Source of the DNA: Verrucomicrobiota bacterium
GTDB taxonomy: Bacteria; Verrucomicrobiota; Verrucomicrobiia; Verrucomicrobiales; Verrucomicrobiaceae
Assembly (NCBI GenBank): GCA_023429545.1
Contig: JAEYUU010000608.1
Location: 1-8,093 of the forward strand
DNA: 8,093 bases
Direction of reading: 5' to 3'
A program made the position numbers and the translations under genes. Positions 1 through 5,152 of the stretch are shown here, piece after piece. How positions within the stretch are numbered: position 1 is the stretch's first letter; each line of letters starts with the position of its first letter. Below the pieces are notes generated by a model that saw nothing but the letters and a program-made list of their open reading frames with translations, did no database searches and was not told the origin of the DNA.

Positions 1-1
1 G

Positions 2-2143
2 ATTAGTCCAGAATTAATTGAGGCGACTCTACTCCTTGAGGATCGTCATTTCCATTCGCACCCGGGGATCAATCCTCTCTCACTTGGTCGTGCCTGCTGG
101 GGTGTTCTCACCGGCACGCGACGTGGCGGAGCATCCACGGTGACGATGCAGCTCGCGCGGCTGCGGTTTGACCTGTCTACGCGCACGTTTTCCGGAAAGC
201 TCACGCAGATGGTGCGTGCGCTGCAACTGGAACGCCACTACTCCAAGGAGGAGATACTCGAAGCATATCTGAATCTCGCTCCCTACGGTGGGAATGTGGA
301 GGGCGTCGGCGCCGCTTCGCTCCTGTGGTGCAACAAACCGGCCAAAGAGCTCACCGCGCGTGAGGCGGTAACCCTAAGCGTGCTCCCGCAAAGTCCGACG
401 CGTCGTCGTCCAAAACTGACCGGTGTCAATGACGCGCTGGCCGGCGCGCAGTTCCGCCTGTGGCAGCGCTGGCAGGAGGCGCATGGCCTGCGGACTGACG
501 GACTCGATGCGACCTTCACCCTGCAGCCGGAGGCGAAACCACCACGTGAGACGCCGCACCTAGCGCGTCGCCTGTTTGCACCAGCGGACCCCCATGCGGC
601 GCCAACTCCAGATGAGGCCACAGCCCTTCAGCATCCTCCGCTTTCCACGACCATCGACCTCGGCATGCAAAAGCAGATCGAAAGCTCGCTGCGCGATTAT
701 CTCGCGGTGCGGCGTGAGGTCGGCATGACCAATGCCTGCGCCATCCTAGTCCATGCCCCCTCGCGCGAGGTGCTGGCCTACGTCGGTTCCGCGAGTTTCT
801 TGAGCGTGGACATTGCCGGGCAGGTGGATGGCATCACGGCGCGGCGTTCGCCAGGTTCCGCGTTGAAGCCCTTCATCTATGCGCTGGCCCTGCAACAGGG
901 CCTGCTGCATCCGCGCAGCCTCCTGCGTGATGGTCAGGTGGCCTTCGGTAGCTACAATCCGGAAAACTTCGATCGCGAGTTTACTGGCCCCATCTCCGCA
1001 GAGGATGCCCTGTTTCGCAGTCGAAACATTCCTGCTGTTGCGTTGACGCGCCGGCTTGAGGAGCCCGGCCTTTACGGTTTTTTGAAACAGGCGGGAGTCT
1101 CACTGCCTCGTCCAGCAGAGTACTATGGACTCGCGCTGCCTCTCGGCGGCGCTGAAGTGAGCATGGAGGAACTCGCTTCCATGTACGCCATGGTTGCGGA
1201 CGATGGACGTGCGCGTCCGCTGGTTTTTTCAGGGGCTCAGAATGGCGGAGCACCACTCGGGCATCATGCTGCAAACAGGCTCCTCGCTCCCGAAGCCTGT
1301 TTCCTTATCCGTCGCATGCTGGCGTCTCGCGAGGAAGAAGCCGGATTGAGTGACCCTACGATCTCGTGGAAGACAGGAACGTCTCACGGATTTCGCGATG
1401 CGTGGGCTGCGGGCATCCGCGGAGAATATGCATGCGTGGTTTGGATCGGAAATTTCAACGGCAAGTCCAATCCCTCCTTCATCGCCCGCAAGTGCGCAGC
1501 GCCACTTCTATTCGAAATCTTCCACCGTCTGCGCCTCCCGTGGCATCGTGACGTGGCGCCGGAAGGCGTGCGCGAAGTCGAGCTATGCGCCGTCTCGGGT
1601 CAGATTCCTACACCCCATTGTCAGCATTGTCGAAAGGGATGGTTCATTCCCGGGAAGTCGCCGATCGCACCCTGCGATATCCACCGCGAAGTCCTGCTGG
1701 ATGACCATACGGGACTGCGCGTGATTGCGGATGACGGCAAGCGTTCCGTGCGCCGCGAAGTGTACGAGTTCTGGCCGCCCGACATGCTGGCGCTCTTCCG
1801 CCAGGCAGGTGTACCGCGCCGCGAGGCCCCACCTCTGGAGCCCAGTGCCGCGGCATTGCGCACCGCCCAGTCGCAGGACATTCCGCGCATCGTTTCACCG
1901 CAGTCCAGGCTGACCTATTCGCTGCGCGTGGGTGATGCGACCCGGCAGACCATTCCTCTGCGCGCCGAGACCTCCGCGGGCGTTCGGACCCTTTTTTGGT
2001 TCGCGGGTGCTCAGTTTCTCGGAAGCAGCACACCTGCCGAGCCGCTCCTGTGGCGTGCATCGGCTGGATCCTGGAAACTCCACGTGCTGGACGATCACGG
2101 ACGCAGTTCCACCTGCGAGGTGAAGGTGGAGATGGTGGAGTGA
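2..2143 (+). CDS. pbpC: Penicillin-binding protein 1C, bifunctional murein glycosyltransferase/transpeptidase (5' end missing)
   Basis: Class A PBP that polymerises lipid II into glycan strands and has a DD-transpeptidase domain; it is anchored in the inner membrane and acts in the periplasm. The frame is open from base 2 and gives 713 residues. E. coli PbpC has about 770, so roughly 60 residues (cytoplasmic tail and membrane anchor) lie outside the window. Numbering from base 2, the GT51 domain shows EDRHFHSHPG (catalytic Glu at 13), the PbpC-like GGASTVTMQLARL (about 39-51), and SKEEILEAYLNLAPYGGN (about 81-98). Where PBP1b has its second catalytic Glu, this protein has Gln69, which I believe is a PbpC-type trait. 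The transpeptidase domain has S286-A-L-K289, S340-R-N342 and K457-T-G. A linker with four cysteines (529, 540, 543, 558) leads to a C-terminal BiPBP_C-like beta domain (about 625-713). It ends in TGA and converges on the next gene. Class assignment is near certain; the PbpC subtype is very likely. Confidence 0.95.
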   Translation: MSPELIEATLLLEDRHFHSHPGINPLSLGRACWGVLTGTRRGGASTVTMQLARLRFDLSTRTFSGKLTQMVRALQLERHYSKEEILEAYLNLAPYGGNVEGVGAASLLWCNKPAKELTAREAVTLSVLPQSPTRRRPKLTGVNDALAGAQFRLWQRWQEAHGLRTDGLDATFTLQPEAKPPRETPHLARRLFAPADPHAAPTPDEATALQHPPLSTTIDLGMQKQIESSLRDYLAVRREVGMTNACAILVHAPSREVLAYVGSASFLSVDIAGQVDGITARRSPGSALKPFIYALALQQGLLHPRSLLRDGQVAFGSYNPENFDREFTGPISAEDALFRSRNIPAVALTRRLEEPGLYGFLKQAGVSLPRPAEYYGLALPLGGAEVSMEELASMYAMVADDGRARPLVFSGAQNGGAPLGHHAANRLLAPEACFLIRRMLASREEEAGLSDPTISWKTGTSHGFRDAWAAGIRGEYACVVWIGNFNGKSNPSFIARKCAAPLLFEIFHRLRLPWHRDVAPEGVREVELCAVSGQIPTPHCQHCRKGWFIPGKSPIAPCDIHREVLLDDHTGLRVIADDGKRSVRREVYEFWPPDMLALFRQAGVPRREAPPLEPSAAALRTAQSQDIPRIVSPQSRLTYSLRVGDATRQTIPLRAETSAGVRTLFWFAGAQFLGSSTPAEPLLWRASAGSWKLHVLDDHGRSSTCEVKVEMVE

Positions 2144-2156
2144 GCGGCCAAAGCAT

Positions 2157-2183
2157 GCGCTCGTCCCGCATACGGGCGAGTGC
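2157..2183. terminator. Imperfect hairpin between convergent genes, possible bidirectional terminator
   Basis: The arms 2157-2168 and 2173-2183 form an 11-bp stem with one G-T wobble (2159/2181), one bulged T (2164) and a 4-nt CATA loop. It fills much of the 49-bp gap between the stop of pbpC and the stop of the converging DUF3298 gene, where a shared terminator is expected. No T-tract follows on either strand (only TTT a few bases away on the minus side), so it is not a canonical intrinsic terminator. It could instead be a pause or 3'-end stabilising hairpin. Confidence 0.45.
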
Positions 2184-2192
2184 TCCCAGGCC

Positions 2193-3386
2193 CTACGGCA
2201 CGAATCTACGCAGCACGCTTTTCTCGGTGAGCCAGGGTTTCAACTCCGCCCATGGCACAGTGAACTGGACATTGCCGCGCGCATAAGCGGAGACCTCGTA
2301 GGGATTGAAATGCACCACGAAGCCCTCTGGTGAGAGGAGCCAGGTGAATTTCCCTTCTTCATACTCCACGTCGCCCATGCTGATGCCCGCATCGGGTCCC
2401 AGCTCTTCATTCGCGGCAAGTCCTTCCGCCTTGCTCAACTTCTCGACGGCGAGCTTCGGCAGAGCCTTGAGGAAATCGGGCTTGAAGAGTGCCGCGAGAT
2501 TCAACTCTGCGCCGGTGCTCGTGTCGAAGATGTGAAATGCCGTCACGCTGTTGGGGTGCGCGCCGCCCATGTAGTCGGAGATGACGTGCTCCGTGCACAG
2601 CACGCCATGCGCATTGAGCCGCACTCCGGAGATGAAATTGAGACTCCACTTCTCCTGATTCTCGATCATGTCATCGTCGTGCTCAGCCAGCATGGCCTTG
2701 CTCACGTCATCCAGCGAAACAGACTTCTTTGGCTCTGCTTTTTTTGGCGTTTTCTTTTCGGGTTCCTCAGCCTCCTCGGCATCGGCCTCTTCAAAGTTGT
2801 TCACCGCATCCTGCAGCAGTGTCTGATTGATCTTCTTCGCGCCTGCCGCACCGCTCACCTCCACGATGCTCGCCGTGTGCTCCAGGCTGGCGAGCCCCTT
2901 GCTGGTGCGCACCCGCCAGGAAGACTCCAGCGCGTGCACCTTGATTTTTGCCGCACCCTCGGGCGACCAAGGCGTCAGCTTGAAGGGAAGCCGCTTCTTG
3001 CTCTCACCATCCGTCCACGTGCCGCTGATGCTGCCGTCGTCATTCAGTTTTCCGTGGAAGGATCCCGTCTGTTCGTACCCTTTCTTCGAGCCGGCATAGA
3101 TTTGCTCGTCAAGTTTGATCTCGCGCCATCCGGCATCGTTGCCCCAGAGGGTGATGGGTGTGCCCCTGCTCTCGTACCAGTAGCGTCCGCGAAATACAAA
3201 CTCCCCACCATCATGCAGTCCTCTTGATGGCTCGCATTCGAGCTGCATCTGGACTGCCAGTTTGTCCCCGATGGTTCCTTTGTAGTGCCGGCTGAAGGCG
3301 TCCGGCCACGTATCTTCCGGCTCATTCTCCCGGGAGAAGCCGGTAGTGGCCGTGATCAGCAGGAGGACGACCAGGGCGTGACGCAT
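2193..3386 (-). CDS. Exported DUF3298/RsiV-like domain protein with N-terminal beta-rich repeat-like domain
   Basis: Protein of 397 aa, probably periplasmic or surface located. Residues 1-18 look like a short Sec signal (MRH, then a hydrophobic stretch). No lipobox cysteine is seen. Residues about 35-139 form a beta-type domain with motifs RGRYWYES, TGSFHGKL and SGTWTDG. I do not know a name for it, though similar patterns occur in secreted bacterial proteins. Residues about 150-198 resemble the DUF4163/PdaC-like segment. A Glu/Ala then Lys/Pro-rich stretch (199-222) interrupts it. The C-terminal part is DUF3298/RsiV-like, with YMGGAHPNS (272-280) and FVVHFNPYEVSAYARG (356-371). In RsiV that domain binds lysozyme; here no transmembrane anti-sigma part exists, so its ligand is unknown. 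The frame runs up to 3482, but that would overlap rpe; the ATG at 3386 gives the signal peptide and sits 23 bp after the rpe stop. No clear ribosome binding site. Likely co-transcribed with rpe. Confidence 0.85.
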   Translation of the reverse strand: MRHALVVLLLITATTGFSRENEPEDTWPDAFSRHYKGTIGDKLAVQMQLECEPSRGLHDGGEFVFRGRYWYESRGTPITLWGNDAGWREIKLDEQIYAGSKKGYEQTGSFHGKLNDDGSISGTWTDGESKKRLPFKLTPWSPEGAAKIKVHALESSWRVRTSKGLASLEHTASIVEVSGAAGAKKINQTLLQDAVNNFEEADAEEAEEPEKKTPKKAEPKKSVSLDDVSKAMLAEHDDDMIENQEKWSLNFISGVRLNAHGVLCTEHVISDYMGGAHPNSVTAFHIFDTSTGAELNLAALFKPDFLKALPKLAVEKLSKAEGLAANEELGPDAGISMGDVEYEEGKFTWLLSPEGFVVHFNPYEVSAYARGNVQFTVPWAELKPWLTEKSVLRRFVP

Positions 3387-3409
3387 ATCGCGGAAGCTGC
3401 GGATGACGC

Positions 3410-4084
3410 TTACTTCACCGCCTCCGCCAGCCCCGTCATCGCGGCCTTCATGTCCGTAGGCCCATAAGCCGACGTGCCGCATACAAAAAGATTGGCCCCG
3501 TGCCGCTTGGCGATGGGCGCGGTGTTCATGTAGATGCCACCGTCCACCTCCAGGTGGTAGCGGAGATTGTGGCTGTCGCGATACTTCTTTGCCTCCAAAA
3601 GTTTGGGCATGGTTTCCGCCTCCATGAAGGCCTGGCCACCGAAGCCCGGTACCACGGTCATGATCAGGAACAGGTCAATCAGGCCCAGATAGGGCTTGGC
3701 GGCCTCGAAAGGGGTGGCCGGATTCAGCACCAGGCCCGCCTGCACTCCGGCGGCGCGGATGCGCTTCAGCGTGGTCTCCACATCACTGTTGTATTCCGCC
3801 TCCACGTGGATGCTGATGTTGTTCGCGCCCGCCTTGATGAACCGTTCCAGGTAGTGGTCCGGGCGGTGGATCATGAGATGCACATCCAGGAACATCTCCG
3901 TGTGCTTCCGCACTGCCTGCACCATGGCCGGGCCAAAGGAGATGTTGTCCACGAAGTTCCCGTCCATGACATCCAGGTGCAGCCACTTGGCCCCGGCATT
4001 CTCAGCGCGTTTCACCTCGGAGGCGACATTGGCAAAATCAGCGGCGAGCAGGGAGGGAATGATGAGAGGCGTATGGCAGTCCAT
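3410..4084 (-). CDS. rpe: Ribulose-phosphate 3-epimerase
   Basis: Cytosolic TIM-barrel metalloenzyme that interconverts D-ribulose 5-phosphate and D-xylulose 5-phosphate in the pentose phosphate (or Calvin) pathway. It has 224 aa from the chosen start, the normal family size. Visible family features are IPSLLAADF (9-17, with Ser11), HLDVMDGNFVDNISFGP (36-52, with metal and catalytic His36 and Asp38), LDVHLMI (His69), the phosphate loop VVPGFGGQAF (144-153), VDGGI with catalytic Asp181, and GTSAYG (203-208). All expected catalytic residues are present. The loop has Val where bacterial enzymes usually read VNPGFGGQ. The frame is open to an ATG at 4123, but the ATG at 4084 puts the conserved IPSLLAADF at its usual distance from the N-terminus and has a weak GGCGGA just upstream. 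It is followed 23 bp later by the exported DUF3298 gene. Identification is secure. Confidence 0.97.
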   Translation of the reverse strand: MDCHTPLIIPSLLAADFANVASEVKRAENAGAKWLHLDVMDGNFVDNISFGPAMVQAVRKHTEMFLDVHLMIHRPDHYLERFIKAGANNISIHVEAEYNSDVETTLKRIRAAGVQAGLVLNPATPFEAAKPYLGLIDLFLIMTVVPGFGGQAFMEAETMPKLLEAKKYRDSHNLRYHLEVDGGIYMNTAPIAKRHGANLFVCGTSAYGPTDMKAAMTGLAEAVK

Positions 4085-4095
4085 GGGTTCCGCCA

Positions 4096-4123
4096 AGTAT
4101 GGGGACAACCCGGCCGATCGCAA
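4096..4123 (-). promoter_or_regulatory. Possible weak sigma-70-like promoter ahead of rpe
   Basis: Read on the minus strand, TTGCGA (4123-4118) lies 16 bp before CATACT (4101-4096), which resembles -35 and -10 boxes. The predicted transcript would begin only a few bases before the rpe ATG at 4084, almost leaderless. The gap to the upstream small ORF is only 57 bp, so rpe may simply be read through from upstream. This is a pattern match by eye. Confidence 0.2.
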
Positions 4124-4141
4124 CGGTCTCGTTTCGACGGT

Positions 4142-4366
4142 TCAGCCCGGGATTTTTTTTGGTTCGTCCATTTGATCCGGCACGGGCGCGCGCTTGCCTC
4201 CAAAGGCCGCTCGAAGCCGCTTGTCGGAGGAGCTTTCCTTCCGGCGAATGGATGCGGAAGCAATCTTCAAGCCACCCAGGCGACGAGCCTCCCGACCCTT
4301 CTCCCAATCTTCGAGGGTAATGGGTTCATTCATCCGGATGACCGGGGGTTCTGAGTCGTCGGTCAT
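4142..4366 (-). CDS. Small basic hypothetical protein coupled to the nucleotidyltransferase gene
   Basis: Protein of 74 aa that I do not recognise. It opens with an acidic, proline-containing segment (MTDDSEPPVIR) and EPITLEDWEKGREARRLGG (14-32), probably helical, and then becomes rich in Arg and Lys with a KKIPG end. There is no signal peptide or membrane segment. Its ATG overlaps the stop of the upstream nucleotidyltransferase gene as ATGA (4366-4363), the usual sign of translational coupling. A weak AAGG lies just before the start. It ends 57 bp ahead of rpe. An A8 run in the coding strand (4160-4153) sits at the KK codons just before the stop. The coupling is the main reason to think it is real. 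It may be a partner of the nucleotidyltransferase, or a nucleic-acid-binding protein given its charge. Both ideas are inference. Confidence 0.6.
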   Translation of the reverse strand: MTDDSEPPVIRMNEPITLEDWEKGREARRLGGLKIASASIRRKESSSDKRLRAAFGGKRAPVPDQMDEPKKIPG

Positions 4367-4968
4367 GATGCCTTTGCCATTTCAAGTTTCACCAACTCAA
4401 CGACTTCATCCAGTTCCTTTTCTACACGGTATTCCGGCAGGGCTGCAACGCGGAAAGCCTCTTTCCAATCTACCTCGACCTGCCCCGCTAACGCTGCCCA
4501 GACCAGTTTTTTGACACATTCATAGGAGGCCTCATCTCTAGCCGGATACAGCGCCATGAGCATCCTCTCCGCCAGCAAGTCCTCCGGCTTGGATAGCAGC
4601 ACGTATTGTCCGGTTAAGGGGTCGGTAATCTTGCGAAACTGGGTCTCTGCCAAAGTCTCAACCTCACCAAGTATGTCCACGAACAGTCCTGCCACCTTGA
4701 AGCTTCTAGGCCCGCCTGTGGCGCCAAGTTTGCCCATGAGTTCTGCCACAGTTCGGAGTTCCGGGCGTCCCCGCAGCAAAAAACAGAGGTCCACATCGCC
4801 GCTCATGTAATCGCCGTTGGTATAGAACTCGATGGCAGAACCGCCGACAACGACGGTTTCGCACCCGGCTTCACGGAACAAGGACGCCACAAGCATGGCC
4901 AGCCTCAGCGCTTTTCGCGCGAGGTCTGTCTCCTGCTCCACGAGGCGCAGTTGCTCCAGAGTGTCCAT
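4363..4968 (-). CDS. Nucleotidyltransferase-fold protein (DUF6036/AbiEii-like, MNT superfamily)
   Basis: Protein of 201 aa from the chosen start. Residues 38-60 hold the polymerase-beta-type nucleotidyltransferase signature: VVVGGSAIEFYTNG, then SGDVDL with metal-binding Asp58 and Asp60. A third acidic residue, Asp98, lies in GLFVDIL. PEDLLAERM (about 129-137) matches the conserved helix of DUF6036/AbiEii-type enzymes, followed by a helical tail. Such proteins transfer nucleotides to proteins, RNA or small molecules, and several are toxins or toxin-neutralising partners (AbiEii, MntA). The substrate here cannot be read. The open frame continues upstream to 5532, but most of that is antisense to the RND gene. 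ATG 4968 gives a full domain with a helical lead of about 40 residues; an ATG at 5154 cannot be excluded. The stop overlaps the start of the small basic ORF by 4 bp, suggesting a two-gene unit. It is divergent from the RND gene. Confidence 0.82.
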   Translation of the reverse strand: MDTLEQLRLVEQETDLARKALRLAMLVASLFREAGCETVVVGGSAIEFYTNGDYMSGDVDLCFLLRGRPELRTVAELMGKLGATGGPRSFKVAGLFVDILGEVETLAETQFRKITDPLTGQYVLLSKPEDLLAERMLMALYPARDEASYECVKKLVWAALAGQVEVDWKEAFRVAALPEYRVEKELDEVVELVKLEMAKAS

Positions 4969-5047
4969 ATGGGGAGGATGCCCCTCATTGCCGATTCGCG
5001 CAATAAGCCCTTTGAGGGGGTGGGGGTGTGCCTGCTCTGCAATCTCA

Positions 5048-5073
5048 TTGCATGCCAAGGCGTGCCCATGCAA
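5048..5073. repeat. Inverted repeat TTGCATG-N12-CATGCAA in the divergent promoter region
   Basis: Two perfect 7-bp arms (5048-5054 and 5067-5073) are separated by 12 bp. They lie between the nucleotidyltransferase start at 4968 and the RND permease start at 5153, about 80 bp before the latter. Position and symmetry fit a dimeric regulator's operator for either divergent gene, but no regulator gene is present in the window. A repeat this short can arise by chance. I could not place convincing -35/-10 boxes beside it. Confidence 0.35.
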
Positions 5074-5104
5074 ACTAGCCTTCCCATACAGCTCCGCGAA
5101 ACCG

Positions 5105-5120
5105 CCCTGGGTTTCCAGGG
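5105..5120. repeat. Small perfect hairpin (CCCTGG-GTTT-CCAGGG) upstream of the RND gene
   Basis: A 6-bp GC-rich stem with a 4-nt loop ends 32 bases before the ATG at 5153. It could fold in the 5' leader of the RND transcript or act as a protein site. No T-tract follows at once, so it is not a terminator. The rest of the divergent region (4969-5152) shows no clear Shine-Dalgarno for the plus-strand gene and no recognised riboswitch. Confidence 0.3.
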
Positions 5121-5152
5121 TTTGGTCTGGTTCCCGCCGCCCCCCGTTTTTC

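Noticed and set aside
2739..2760. T-rich run as a terminator or foreign DNA mark
   Set aside because: It is inside the DUF3298 coding frame and simply encodes the Lys-rich linker.
2532..3227. Plus-strand open frame of 231 codons
   Set aside because: It is antisense to the DUF3298 gene and its product has no coherent motifs.
3387..3482. Upstream start for the DUF3298 protein at 3482
   Set aside because: It would overlap the 3' end of rpe by over 70 bases and bury the signal peptide behind a Gly-rich stretch.
4147..4160. CCCGGG followed by T8 on the plus strand as an intrinsic terminator
   Set aside because: There is no stem-loop, only a 6-bp palindrome without a loop, and no plus-strand gene ends there. 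The run encodes Lys codons of the minus-strand small ORF.
3500..4354. Plus-strand open frame of 284 codons
   Set aside because: It lies opposite rpe and the small ORF; its His/Arg/Gly-rich product has no recognisable motif, while rpe on the other strand is unmistakable.
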